NCBI GenBank assembly: GCA_946999025.1
Contig: CAMQBP010000031.1
Coordinates: forward strand, 1 to 14,648
Reading direction: 5' to 3'
From: an uncultured Prevotella sp.
Lineage (GTDB): Bacteria; Bacteroidota; Bacteroidia; Bacteroidales; Bacteroidaceae
Length of the DNA: 14,648 bases
Part shown: positions 5,650 through 13,034 of the stretch, one piece after another
Position numbering within the stretch: the stretch's first letter is position 1
How the letters are laid out: each line of letters starts with the position of its first letter
Position numbers and translations under genes: made by a program
The notes under the pieces: generated by a model
Databases searched by the model: none
Told to the model about the DNA's origin: nothing
Seen by the model: the letters and a program-made list of their open reading frames with translations, nothing else

Positions 5650-7473
5650 ATGACAGATCTTTTTAATTATCAACGCCGTAAATCGAACGTAGTACATGTA
5701 GGCAATATCGATATTGGTGGCGATAATCCGGTACGCATCCAATCGATGACCACAACCGACACGAATGACACGCAGGCGTGCATTGAGCAGGCAGAACGCA
5801 TCATTCAGGCTGGTGGAGAGTTGGTACGACTCACCACACAGGGTAGGAGAGAGGCCGAAAACCTGAAGAATATCCATGCCGGATTGCATGCCAAAGGGTA
5901 TGAAACACCGTTGGTAGCCGACGTACACTTTAATGCTAACGTGGCTGACGTGGCTGCACAGCATACCGAGAAGGTTCGTATCAACCCGGGAAATTATGTA
6001 GATCCCGCCCGAAAGTTCATCCAATTAGAGTACACGGACGAGGAGTATGCGCGCGAACTCAAAAAGATTGAAGACCGGTTTGTACCTTTTCTCAATATTT
6101 GTAAAGCCAACCACACCGCCATTCGCATAGGAGTTAACCACGGATCGCTGTCGGATAGAATACGAAACCGATACGGTGATACGCCCGAAGGCATTGTAGA
6201 AAGCTGTATGGAGTTTCTCCGTATCTGCAAAAAACAGCAATTTCACGACGTTGTTATCTCCATCAAGGCAAGCAATACGGTGGTGATGGTGCAATCAGTG
6301 CGCTTGCTTGTCGACACAATGGACAAGGAAGACATGCACTATCCCTTACACCTTGGTGTGACAGAAGCTGGAGAAGGCGAGGACGGACGCATCAAGAGTG
6401 CGGTGGGAATCGGTGCTTTATTGGCAGATGGCATCGGAGATACGATTCGTGTATCGCTTTCTGAAGAACCCGAATGTGAGATACCTGTGGCCAAACACTT
6501 GGCAGATTACGTCGCAAAGCGTGCCGGACACCTGATGATTCCAGCAGAACCCAATCCGCACTTCAACTATCTTCGCCCCGAAAGGCGTAAAACTCGGGCA
6601 ACTGGCAACATCGGTGGAAGCAACGTACCCATTGTCATTACTTCGAATGAAGGCCACAAAGCCGACTATATTTACGTGGGCAGCCAAGTTCCTCCCTACG
6701 CGGAAGACCGGAAATATATCGTTGATTACAGCGAATACCACGGCGAAAAACATACCTATCCTATCTTTCCAGCCATGGCTATGCCATTCATTGGCAGCAT
6801 GAAGTCGGACATCAAGTTCCTTGTGTTGCAGTTCGGAACGCCTACAGAGGAATATGTTGCGTGCCTGAAAGCCCATCCCGAGATTGTTGTAGTGTGCATG
6901 AGCAACCACCAAAACAGGGTAGGAGACCAGCGAGCACTGGTTCATGAGATGATGAACAATGGTGTGTCCAATCCCGTAGTCTTTGCTCAAATGTACCGTC
7001 ATGATGAGAAAAGCGACTTCCAACTGGACGCATCGGCCGACATGGGAGCATTGATGATCGACGGATTGACAGATGGTATCTGGCTCATGAACGACGGAAA
7101 ACTGTCCGACAGCGTATTGGAAGACACGGCATTCAATATCTTACAGGCAGGAAGACTACGCATGAGCAAAACCGAATACATCAGTTGCCCGGGCTGTGGA
7201 CGCACCTTATACGACCTACAACAGACCATTGCGCGCATTAAAGACGCCACAAAAGAGATGAAAGGCCTCAAGATTGGCATCATGGGATGCATTGTCAACG
7301 GGCCTGGAGAGATGGCTGATGCCGATTATGGCTATGTAGGTGCCGGCCCAGGAAAGGTTTCCTTGTACAGAAAACAAACCTGTGTGGAGAAAAACATTCC
7401 TACGGAAGAGGCGGTAGAACACTTGCTCAAACTCATCCATGAGGACCAGAAAGCGGCCAATTCACACACTTAA
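5650..7473 (+). CDS. ispG: 4-hydroxy-3-methylbut-2-enyl diphosphate synthase (IspG/GcpE), long form
   Basis: The 607-residue [4Fe-4S] enzyme of the MEP pathway reduces MEcPP to HMBPP, the step before IspH, and so feeds isoprenoids (quinones, undecaprenyl phosphate). The N-terminal TIM barrel (about 1-280) carries V-R-I-Q-S-M-T and V-A-D-V-H-F. The C-terminal Fe-S domain has C-P-G-C (Cys513, Cys516) and G-C-I-V-N-G-P-G-E (Cys547, Glu554), supplying the three cluster cysteines and the glutamate known in this family. Between them lies an insert of about 200 residues (roughly 290-500). That marks the long form known from Bacteroidota, Chlamydiae and plants, as opposed to the roughly 370-residue E. 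coli type. All expected catalytic residues are present. It is the last gene of the series with purE; the nearest dyad downstream is at 7531-7566. Confidence 0.96.
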   Translation: MTDLFNYQRRKSNVVHVGNIDIGGDNPVRIQSMTTTDTNDTQACIEQAERIIQAGGELVRLTTQGRREAENLKNIHAGLHAKGYETPLVADVHFNANVADVAAQHTEKVRINPGNYVDPARKFIQLEYTDEEYARELKKIEDRFVPFLNICKANHTAIRIGVNHGSLSDRIRNRYGDTPEGIVESCMEFLRICKKQQFHDVVISIKASNTVVMVQSVRLLVDTMDKEDMHYPLHLGVTEAGEGEDGRIKSAVGIGALLADGIGDTIRVSLSEEPECEIPVAKHLADYVAKRAGHLMIPAEPNPHFNYLRPERRKTRATGNIGGSNVPIVITSNEGHKADYIYVGSQVPPYAEDRKYIVDYSEYHGEKHTYPIFPAMAMPFIGSMKSDIKFLVLQFGTPTEEYVACLKAHPEIVVVCMSNHQNRVGDQRALVHEMMNNGVSNPVVFAQMYRHDEKSDFQLDASADMGALMIDGLTDGIWLMNDGKLSDSVLEDTAFNILQAGRLRMSKTEYISCPGCGRTLYDLQQTIARIKDATKEMKGLKIGIMGCIVNGPGEMADADYGYVGAGPGKVSLYRKQTCVEKNIPTEEAVEHLLKLIHEDQKAANSHT

Positions 7474-7530
7474 ACCAACCGCTTCACTACTACCTAAACA
7501 CCTATAGACATGAGTTTAAAAGGACGATAC

Positions 7531-7566
7531 ATGCTCGCTGCCGACAGATATGCCGACTGCGAGCAT
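7531..7566. terminator. Hairpin between convergent ispG and rnc
   Basis: ATGCTCGC (7531-7538) and GCGAGCAT (7559-7566) form a perfect 8-base-pair inverted repeat with a 20-base loop that contains TGCCGA twice. It sits in the only gap between two convergent genes, so a shared transcription end is plausible. No T-run follows on either strand, so it is not a classical intrinsic terminator. The dyad also falls inside a 24-codon ATG frame (7510-7584) for which I see no coding support. Confidence 0.4.
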
Positions 7567-7589
7567 CTGTATGCACGCTGCTGACGTAG

Positions 7590-8642
7590 CTATCCCTTCG
7601 AGAAGGCTTCTTCTTCAGCCTTGGCAATGATTTCCTCATCGCCCATTCTTTGAGCGCTGATATCGTCTAAATGCAGCTCATCAATCTCATCTACCAAGTT
7701 GGAGATAACGGGTGATTCTTCACGAACCTCGTCTTGTGACTCCGTAAAGACCTCTTCCTGGAAGGGTGATTCGTGCTTTTGTTCCGGTAGGTCATCGCTC
7801 TTCACCACGATGAAATCATCCTGTGGATGCGTATCCGGCACAATTACTACCGGTTCTTCTTCCATCTTGGTACGGTTGGTCTTTGCCGCAAACACCTCAT
7901 CGATGAACTGCGGCTTGCGTTTCAGCATTTCCAACGTGAGCTTACTGGCCAACTGTTGACTCTCTTTTTTGCTGAATCCCTCACCAGAACATCCCTCAAC
8001 ACCTTCCAATTCGGCTGCATACTTGAAGACCGGATTGCCATTTTTATCCTGTCCTTGATTCAACAGCTTGAAGTTAATCTTCACTCTGTTCTTCTGGCTC
8101 CATTCAATCAGCTTACTCTTGAAATTCACTTCCTTGTAAGCCACCTTATCGATGTTGAGCATTTCCTTCAAGATTCGGTCTTTCATAAATCGCATACAAG
8201 CATCGTAACCACGATCCAGATAGATGGCACCTACAAGCGCTTCGAACGCATTTCCGCCCATATAACTGTTATGAGAGGCGTTACGTCCGCTGCTAAGGAT
8301 GAGATTGCAAATACCCATCTCATTGGCCAACTTGTTCAAAGTGCTGCGTTGAACCAGCTTACTGCGTGTGTTGGTGAGAAATCCCTCACGCTTACCGGGA
8401 AAATGCTCGTACACGATATGCCCTACGGTAGCATCGAGAATGGCATCGCCGAGAAACTCCAAACGCTCGTTATTCACGGGTTTGCCCTTGGCATTGCGAC
8501 GCATGACGCTCTTGTGCATCAAGGCCAATTTGTAATAACTGATATCGTGTGGATAGAAACCGATGATACGGTATAAAGACGAGTAAAGCTCCCTTTCACG
8601 ACGGAAGGGGAGCTTTATCCGATCGAGAATATTACTCAGCAT
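7590..8642 (-). CDS. rnc: Ribonuclease III with a long acidic C-terminal tail
   Basis: This 350-residue double-strand-specific endoribonuclease would process rRNA precursors and structured RNAs. The catalytic domain holds the signature N-E-R-L-E-F-L-G-D-A (58-67; Glu62, Asp66) and G-N-A-F-E-A-L-V-G-A-I-Y-L-D (130-143; Glu134). The position matching E. coli Asp114 is Asn131, which I recall as common in Bacteroidota rather than a defect. The double-stranded-RNA-binding domain spans about 172-242. After it come about 105 residues rich in Glu, Asp, Ser and Pro, ending at residue 350; family members usually stop near 225-250. The ATG (8640-8642) overlaps the fabF stop by 11 bases, so translational coupling with fabF is likely. 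It is third in the acpP-fabF-rnc order, which is widespread in bacteria. Confidence 0.95.
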   Translation of the reverse strand: MLSNILDRIKLPFRRERELYSSLYRIIGFYPHDISYYKLALMHKSVMRRNAKGKPVNNERLEFLGDAILDATVGHIVYEHFPGKREGFLTNTRSKLVQRSTLNKLANEMGICNLILSSGRNASHNSYMGGNAFEALVGAIYLDRGYDACMRFMKDRILKEMLNIDKVAYKEVNFKSKLIEWSQKNRVKINFKLLNQGQDKNGNPVFKYAAELEGVEGCSGEGFSKKESQQLASKLTLEMLKRKPQFIDEVFAAKTNRTKMEEEPVVIVPDTHPQDDFIVVKSDDLPEQKHESPFQEEVFTESQDEVREESPVISNLVDEIDELHLDDISAQRMGDEEIIAKAEEEAFSKG

Positions 8643-9894
8643 ATTTCTTGAATACTACACAAGCGTTATGTCCACCAAACCCGAACGTGTTACTCAATGC
8701 TATACGCACCTCACGCTTTTGAGCTTTGTTGAACGTAAAGTTTAGTTTGTAATCAATTTCAGGATCCTTGTCATCCTCCTCATGATTGATGGTAGGCGGA
8801 ATCACATCGTTTTGAACCGCCAACACACATGCCATAGCCTCTACAGTACCTGCTGCACCCAGCAAGTGGCCGGTCATACTCTTGGTAGAACTGATGTTCA
8901 ATTTGTACGCATGGTCACCAAACACATCCTTGATGGCCTTTGCCTCAGAGATGTCACCAACAGGTGTAGAAGTACCATGCACATTGATATAGTCAACATC
9001 TTCTGGCTTCAGACCGGCATCTTCTAAGGCTGCGGTCATCACCAGCTTAGCACCAAGACCTTCCGGATGGCTGGCCGTGATGTGATAAGCGTCGGCACTG
9101 GCACCTTCACCAATCATTTCGGCATAGATTTTGGCACCGCGCGCCTTGGCATGTTCCAACTCTTCAAGAATCAAACAACCTGCTCCCTCGCCCATAACGA
9201 AACCGTCACGACTGGCACTGAACGGCCTTGAAGCATGTTGAGGGTCGTCATTACGCGTTGACAACGCATGCATGGCGTTGAAACCACCCACACCACTGGC
9301 CGTAATGGCTGCCTCGGCACCACCGGAAACGATGATGTTCGCCTTGCCCAAACGAATGAGATTGAACGCGTCTGACAAGGCTGTGCTCGAAGAAGCACAT
9401 GCACTGGTTGTGGTATAGTTGGGACCATGAAATCCAAAATGAATGGAAATCTGTCCGGAAGCGATGTCGGCAATCATCTTAGGAATGAAGAATGGGCTGA
9501 ACTTTGGTCCGTTTTCCTTGTTCAGGGCATAATACGAAACCTCTTCTTCGAAGGTTTTAATACCTCCGATACCCACACCATAGATGACACCGATACGGTT
9601 TTTGTCTTCTTTTTCCAAGTCAAGTCCAGCATCTTTTACACCCTGCATGGCCGAAATCATGGCCAACTGCGTATAACGATCCAGCTTGCGTACGGCCTTT
9701 CTATCAATATAGTCTGTGATATTCAGGTCTTTTACTTCGCAAGCAAACTGTGTCTTGAAGTTGGAAGTATCAAATAATGTAATAGGAGCAGCACCACTCT
9801 TACCTGCCAACATGCTTTTCCATGTTTCTTCAGGCGTATTGCCAATAGGTGTCACGGCACCAAGTCCTGTTACTACTACTCTTTTTAATTCCAT
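8632..9894 (-). CDS. fabF: 3-oxoacyl-[acyl-carrier-protein] synthase II (FabF)
   Basis: This 420-residue condensing enzyme elongates acyl-ACP with malonyl-ACP in fatty acid synthesis. The Cys-His-His triad is present: Cys166 in T-S-A-C-A-S-S, His306 in N-V-H-G-T-S-T-P and His343 in K-S-M-T-G-H-L-L-G-A-A-G, with Lys338 nearby. The C terminus carries G-F-G-G-H-N-A. The start (K-R-V-V-V-T-G-L-G-A-V-T-P) and length are typical of FabF rather than FabB. It follows acpP with an 86-base gap that holds a large hairpin and a T-run, and its end overlaps rnc. No separate promoter with the Bacteroidota consensus is seen in the gap, so expression probably depends on read-through from acpP. Confidence 0.97.
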   Translation of the reverse strand: MELKRVVVTGLGAVTPIGNTPEETWKSMLAGKSGAAPITLFDTSNFKTQFACEVKDLNITDYIDRKAVRKLDRYTQLAMISAMQGVKDAGLDLEKEDKNRIGVIYGVGIGGIKTFEEEVSYYALNKENGPKFSPFFIPKMIADIASGQISIHFGFHGPNYTTTSACASSSTALSDAFNLIRLGKANIIVSGGAEAAITASGVGGFNAMHALSTRNDDPQHASRPFSASRDGFVMGEGAGCLILEELEHAKARGAKIYAEMIGEGASADAYHITASHPEGLGAKLVMTAALEDAGLKPEDVDYINVHGTSTPVGDISEAKAIKDVFGDHAYKLNISSTKSMTGHLLGAAGTVEAMACVLAVQNDVIPPTINHEEDDKDPEIDYKLNFTFNKAQKREVRIALSNTFGFGGHNACVVFKKYAE

Positions 9895-9903
9895 TGATTG
9901 AAT

Positions 9904-9981
9904 AAAAAAAATTGATTAAAAGCAAATTGAAATTGAGCTGAAAGAAATCTCCCAGCTCAACTCAATTCGTTTGCTTTTAAT
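9904..9981 (-). terminator. Large terminator-like hairpin between acpP and fabF
   Basis: The outer arms ATTAAAAGCAAA (9915-9926) and TTTGCTTTTAAT (9970-9981) pair perfectly over 12 bases. The inner arms TTGAGCTG (9933-9940) and CAGCTCAA (9953-9960) pair over 8 bases around a 12-base loop, with an imperfect segment between. On the minus transcript the stem begins at the acpP stop codon. A few bases after it ends comes a run of eight U (9911-9904), then the fabF start at 9894. This is the form of an intrinsic terminator or attenuator, probably partial because fabF and rnc appear to lack another promoter. It could also protect the 3' end of a processed acpP mRNA. Confidence 0.75.
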
Positions 9982-10217
9982 TATTTTGCATTTTCTTCTA
10001 TATAAGAAATAGCATCACCTACCGTTGCAATCTTCTCAGCTTTATCGTCTGGAATAGAGATACCGAATTCTTTCTCGAATTCCATAATCAGCTCTACAGT
10101 GTCCAACGAATCGGCACCCAGATCATTGGTGAAACTTGCTTCTGGCTTTACTTCAGCCTCATCAACACCCAACTTATCTACGATAATAGCCTTTACTTTG
10201 CTTTCAATTTCTGACAT
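9981..10217 (-). CDS. acpP: Acyl carrier protein
   Basis: This 78-residue acidic carrier holds growing acyl chains on a phosphopantetheine arm. The attachment site is Ser37 in G-A-D-S-L-D, followed by T-V-E-L-I-M-E-F-E and the F-G-I-S-I-P-D segment, all typical. The ATG at 10215-10217 gives the standard length; an extension to 10274 would add 19 non-homologous residues and overlap the candidate promoter. It is first in the acpP-fabF-rnc order, and the hairpin after it would allow more AcpP than FabF, matching the known need for abundant ACP. Confidence 0.97.
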   Translation of the reverse strand: MSEIESKVKAIIVDKLGVDEAEVKPEASFTNDLGADSLDTVELIMEFEKEFGISIPDDKAEKIATVGDAISYIEENAK

Positions 10218-10257
10218 AATTGTAACTTTTTTAAAATGTTTATAAGTGATTCTCAAA

Positions 10258-10265
10258 CAAAAATA
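10258..10265 (-). promoter_or_regulatory. Candidate -7 element for acpP
   Basis: On the minus strand this reads TATTTTTG, matching TAnnTTTG, about 40 bases upstream of the acpP ATG. The nearest TTG upstream is 14 bases away, shorter than the usual 19-21, so the promoter match is partial. Confidence 0.4.
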
Positions 10266-10328
10266 CGGTTGCAAAGGAACAAATTTTTATTCATATCTAC
10301 AAATGTTTTATCGAAAAAAGTACCTCAT

Positions 10329-10357
10329 ATTGCACATTACACCCTATATTGTGCAAT
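10329..10357. repeat. Inverted repeat ATTGCACA / TGTGCAAT
   Basis: Perfect 8-base arms at 10329-10336 and 10350-10357 are separated by 13 bases, about 110 bases upstream of acpP. The spacing would suit either an RNA hairpin or a dimeric regulator site. Related TTGCACC words recur in the spacer (10466-10471 and, inverted, around 10661-10667). Confidence 0.5.
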
Positions 10358-10405
10358 TTAATGGCTTATTTTGTTGAAATTGCTGTAATTTATAGAGTTA
10401 TATAA

Positions 10406-10418
10406 TAGGTGACACCTA
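10406..10418. repeat. Short palindrome TAGGTG-A-CACCTA
   Basis: Six-base arms flank a single central A. This is a compact perfect dyad of a size typical of operators. It lies upstream of the candidate acpP promoter, and its CACCTA half resembles the CACCT-n-TAC ends of the direct repeats at 10456-10509. Confidence 0.45.
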
Positions 10419-10455
10419 CAAAAATAGGAAAAAGACATCAACAGATAGGTAGATG

Positions 10456-10509
10456 CGTGATGATTTGCACCTCTACAACATGACGAAACGTGATGAATCA
10501 CACCTTTAC
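10456..10509. repeat. 21-base imperfect direct repeat, two copies
   Basis: Copy 1 (10456-10476) and copy 2 (10489-10509) share 17 of 21 positions when compared by eye. They begin CGTGATGA and end CACCT-n-TAC. The start-to-start distance is 33 bases, about three helical turns. Copy 2 includes the perfect dyad GTGAT-GA-ATCAC (10490-10501). Tandem spacing on one face of the helix suggests protein binding, but no regulator gene is adjacent. Confidence 0.6.
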
Positions 10510-11037
10510 TTAAAAAAATGTAGAATTTTTTAACCAAAAAATGCCCCTAAAACAGCACTTCAAAACTTTCAATCTATAAAAAATCAATAGGCAAGGAGGA
10601 TGCAAAATAGCTGTCTTGAACCAAGAAAAATGAAATTTTAAGGCAATAGCCATGCGTTTAAGGTGCAATATATACGACTTTGCTGGTCAATTTGCATGAC
10701 ATATCGCAACAAAAGCATGCATATTGAAGCCTAAAAGCAATGCGTTTAACCTGAAAAAAGCAAAAATGAAGTGGTCTAACGATGAATAAACGCTGTATTT
10801 TATTATGTGCCAATAACATACAAAAGCATCGTATATTTAGCGTATTTGCTATCGGATGAAGAGTTGTTTGCAAATACGCCCAAAATAAAAGGGTTGCTTG
10901 TCAAGAAAATTCGCACAGCTATCAGCATTTTTTATCATCCATCAAAACGTCAGAGCGATAGGAATGTGCAAAATGACAAAAATGAAATCAAAGTACGGTC
11001 ACTTTGTTACAATGTACTAAAAAACCTTGATTTTGTT

Positions 11038-11067
11038 TTGACCATTACCTTTTATTATTTATATTTG
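11038..11067 (+). promoter_or_regulatory. Bacteroidota-type promoter for the DUF4254-GT9 unit
   Basis: TTG at 11038-11040 is followed by 19 bases and then TATATTTG at 11060-11067, a full consensus match. Transcription should begin near 11074, about 20 bases before the ATG at 11094. Confidence 0.75.
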
Positions 11068-11093
11068 CATAAGTAACCAAAAGCAAAAGCAAC

Positions 11094-11696
11094 ATGTCAT
11101 TTAGTGAACAATGTAATAAAATCTTTCAACGAGCTATTGATGATTATCACGTCCAAGATAATATTGACACACCAATCAATAATCCCTACGACGATGGAAC
11201 CATTGAAAACCGGTTGTATCTGAAGTGCTGGATTGATACTGTTCAATGGCATTTCGAAGATATCATCAGAGACCCGCACATTGATCCAATAGAAGCGTTG
11301 GCCTTGAAGCGACGCATTGACCGCTCTAATCAAGACCGTACGGATCTTGTGGAACAGATAGACAGTTATTTCAGGCAGAAATACAGTGAGGTGAAAATAC
11401 TGCCCGACGCACGCATCAACACAGAAAGTCCGGCATGGGCCATTGACAGACTGTCCATACTGGCACTGAAAATCTATCACATGCGCGAGCAAGTCGAACG
11501 ACAAGACGCTTCAAAAGAGCATAAAGACAAATGTATGACCAAGCTGAACGTGCTGCTGGAACAACAAAAAGACTTGGGAACGGCCATTGATCAGCTGCTG
11601 GAAGACATCCAAGAGGGACGAAAATACATGAAAGTGTACCGACAGATGAAGATGTACAACGACCCTTCTACCAATCCTGTTCTCTACAAGAAATAG
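11094..11696 (+). CDS. DUF4254 family protein
   Basis: This 200-residue soluble, helical protein resembles the DUF4254 family of Bacteroidota, recognised by the segment N-R-L-Y-L-K-C-W-I-D-T-V-Q-W-H-F-E-D (about 38-55) followed by R-I-D-R-S-N-Q-D-R-T-D (about 74-84). The rest is charged and probably coiled-coil in part (about 130-185). No signal peptide or membrane span is visible. The molecular function is unknown. Its stop codon is immediately followed by the ATG of the family 9 glycosyltransferase, so the two are translated from one message, and a role in LPS or surface glycan assembly is a guess from context. The ATG sits about 20 bases after a strong promoter, which fixes the start. Confidence 0.85.
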   Translation: MSFSEQCNKIFQRAIDDYHVQDNIDTPINNPYDDGTIENRLYLKCWIDTVQWHFEDIIRDPHIDPIEALALKRRIDRSNQDRTDLVEQIDSYFRQKYSEVKILPDARINTESPAWAIDRLSILALKIYHMREQVERQDASKEHKDKCMTKLNVLLEQQKDLGTAIDQLLEDIQEGRKYMKVYRQMKMYNDPSTNPVLYKK

Positions 11697-12755
11697 ATGA
11701 AAACAGAGCATCTACTCATTATACGTTTCTCGGCAATGGGCGATGTAGCCATGACGGTTCCGGTAGTGTACTCGTTGGCAAGGCAATATCCCAACATTCG
11801 CATCAGCGTGTTGAGCCGACCTTTCGCAGCGAATTTCTTTAATAATTTGGCACCCAACGTGGATTTTATGTCCGCCGACCTGAACAACGAATACAAGAAT
11901 CTGCGCGGACTGAATAAACTTTATCGCAGACTGACGGCCAAAAGATTCACCGCCATAGCCGATTTTCACGATACGCTGCGCTCGAAATATCTACGCACCA
12001 GATTTTCGTTAGACAGGTTCAAAGTTGCTCATATAAATAAGCATCGGGCCGACAGGCGAAAGCTGACCGCAAAAGAGAATAAGTTATTGTCGCCTCTTCA
12101 AACGTCCTTCCAAAACTATGCGGACGTTTTGGCAAAATTAGGTTACCCAATTGAGATAGATTTCACATCCATCTTTCCACAGCAAGACGGCAGCATGCCT
12201 GACTTACCAGATGGTATCGAAGCAAAAAACAAGGACGAACGGTGGATTGGCATAGCGCCTTTTGCGGCCCACAAGGGTAAAGTTTATCCATTGGAAAAAA
12301 TGGAAAAAACAATTGAGATGATACAAACCAAGTATGAAAATACACGAATTTTTCTATTTGGTGGCAGAAAGGAAGAACAAAAACAACTATCTCAGTGGGC
12401 AGAAAAGTATGATAGATGTGTCAGCGTACCAACGCTATTAAACACGTTGCAGGAAGAACTGCTTTTGATGTACCACTTGGATGTGATGATTAGCATGGAC
12501 AGTGCCAACATGCATCTGGCATCATTGGTTAACACACCCGTCATCAGCATTTGGGGTGCCACGCATCCCTTTGCAGGATTCATGGGTTGGAATCAAAGTT
12601 TAGACCTCGCTGTTCAAACAGAAGTATCGTGTCGCCCTTGCTCCATTTATGGCAACAAACCATGCTGGAGGAAAGACTATGCTTGCTTGAACGAAATAAA
12701 ACCAGAACAAATCATCAATAAACTTGATGAAGTTATTCATAAAAACAGAAACTAA
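11697..12755 (+). CDS. Glycosyltransferase family 9 protein (heptosyltransferase-like)
   Basis: The 352-residue GT-B enzyme resembles ADP-heptose:LPS heptosyltransferases, which add sugars to the LPS core on the cytoplasmic face of the inner membrane. The N-terminal Rossmann start is R-F-S-A-M-G-D-V-A (10-18). The C-terminal donor domain starts near 183 with G-I-A-P-F-A-A-H-K-G-K (185-195), then F-G-G (221-223) and S-M-D-S-A-N-M-H-L-A (266-275), then W-G-A-T-H-P. A four-cysteine cluster follows (Cys312, Cys315, Cys323, Cys330), in a form I recall from many Bacteroidota members. The sugar donor cannot be assigned: many Bacteroidota GT9 enzymes may not use heptose. It begins directly after the DUF4254 stop, and rubredoxin follows after 33 bases. 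Confidence 0.9.
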   Translation: MKTEHLLIIRFSAMGDVAMTVPVVYSLARQYPNIRISVLSRPFAANFFNNLAPNVDFMSADLNNEYKNLRGLNKLYRRLTAKRFTAIADFHDTLRSKYLRTRFSLDRFKVAHINKHRADRRKLTAKENKLLSPLQTSFQNYADVLAKLGYPIEIDFTSIFPQQDGSMPDLPDGIEAKNKDERWIGIAPFAAHKGKVYPLEKMEKTIEMIQTKYENTRIFLFGGRKEEQKQLSQWAEKYDRCVSVPTLLNTLQEELLLMYHLDVMISMDSANMHLASLVNTPVISIWGATHPFAGFMGWNQSLDLAVQTEVSCRPCSIYGNKPCWRKDYACLNEIKPEQIINKLDEVIHKNRN

Positions 12756-12788
12756 AATTAATTTATTCACTTATTAAAAAACAAGATT

Positions 12789-12953
12789 ATGAAAAAGTAT
12801 GTATGCGAAACTTGCGGTTATGTTTATGACCCTGCAGAAGGCGATCCTGATGGAGGTATCGCTCCCGGAACAGCATTTGAAGATCTCCCAGATGACTGGG
12901 TATGCCCATTATGCGGTGTAGGAAAAGAAGATTTCACTCCTCAAGCTGAATAA
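12789..12953 (+). CDS. Rubredoxin
   Basis: This 54-residue iron protein is a small cytoplasmic one-electron carrier found in anaerobes and used with rubrerythrin or oxygen-reducing partners. The iron site is complete: C-E-T-C-G-Y (Cys6, Cys9) and C-P-L-C-G (Cys39, Cys42). The typical middle, D-P-A-E-G-D-P and G-T-A-F-E-D-L-P-D-D-W, is also present. The length is standard. No consensus promoter lies in the 33 bases before it, so it is probably read from the DUF4254-GT9 transcript, which ends at the terminator at 12974-13010. A partner oxidoreductase is not in the window. Confidence 0.97.
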   Translation: MKKYVCETCGYVYDPAEGDPDGGIAPGTAFEDLPDDWVCPLCGVGKEDFTPQAE

Positions 12954-12973
12954 AACAGCATTCGATGAACTTA

Positions 12974-13010
12974 AATAAGGCAACGATCTGGGTCGTTGCC
13001 TTATTTATTT
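12974..13010 (+). terminator. Intrinsic terminator after rubredoxin
   Basis: The arms AATAAGGCAACGA (12974-12986) and TCGTTGCCTTATT (12993-13005) pair perfectly over 13 bases with a 6-base loop (TCTGGG), followed by a T-rich tail. It lies 21 bases after the rubredoxin stop. It ends the plus-strand unit and insulates the AT-rich region that follows. Confidence 0.95.
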
Positions 13011-13034
13011 TCTTCAAACGAGAACAATAAACAC

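Larger units (their letters stand above)
10266..11037. other. Long AT-rich spacer without a supported gene
   Basis: This spacer of about 770 bases separates the divergent acpP and DUF4254 units. Frames at 10807-11076 (plus, GTG start) and 10658-10873 (minus) exist but show biased low-complexity content, no recognisable motifs, and in the first case run through the promoter at 11038-11067, so I do not call them. What is visible is a dyad at 10329-10357, a palindrome at 10406-10418, a 21-base imperfect direct repeat at 10456-10509, and a 10-base direct repeat ATGCGTTTAA at 10652-10661 and 10740-10749. The spacer could hold regulatory sites, an unannotated RNA or decayed sequence; nothing decides between these. 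Confidence 0.5.

Noticed and set aside
6418..7023. 201-codon minus-strand frame opposite ispG
   Set aside because: It lies entirely inside ispG on the opposite strand and has no recognisable domain.
7827..8576. 249-codon plus-strand frame opposite rnc
   Set aside because: It is a shadow of the RNase III gene, whose motifs and operon position are unambiguous.
10218..10274. Upstream extension of acpP by 19 residues
   Set aside because: ACP length is about 78 residues and starts at the ATG at 10217; the extension overlaps the -7 element.
10658..10873. 71-codon minus-strand frame in the spacer
   Set aside because: No motif, no promoter match and no sensible neighbour; composition matches the AT-rich spacer.
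10807..11076. 89-codon plus-strand frame with GTG start in the spacer
   Set aside because: It is low complexity, begins with GTG, and runs through the full-consensus promoter at 11038-11067; no motif supports it.
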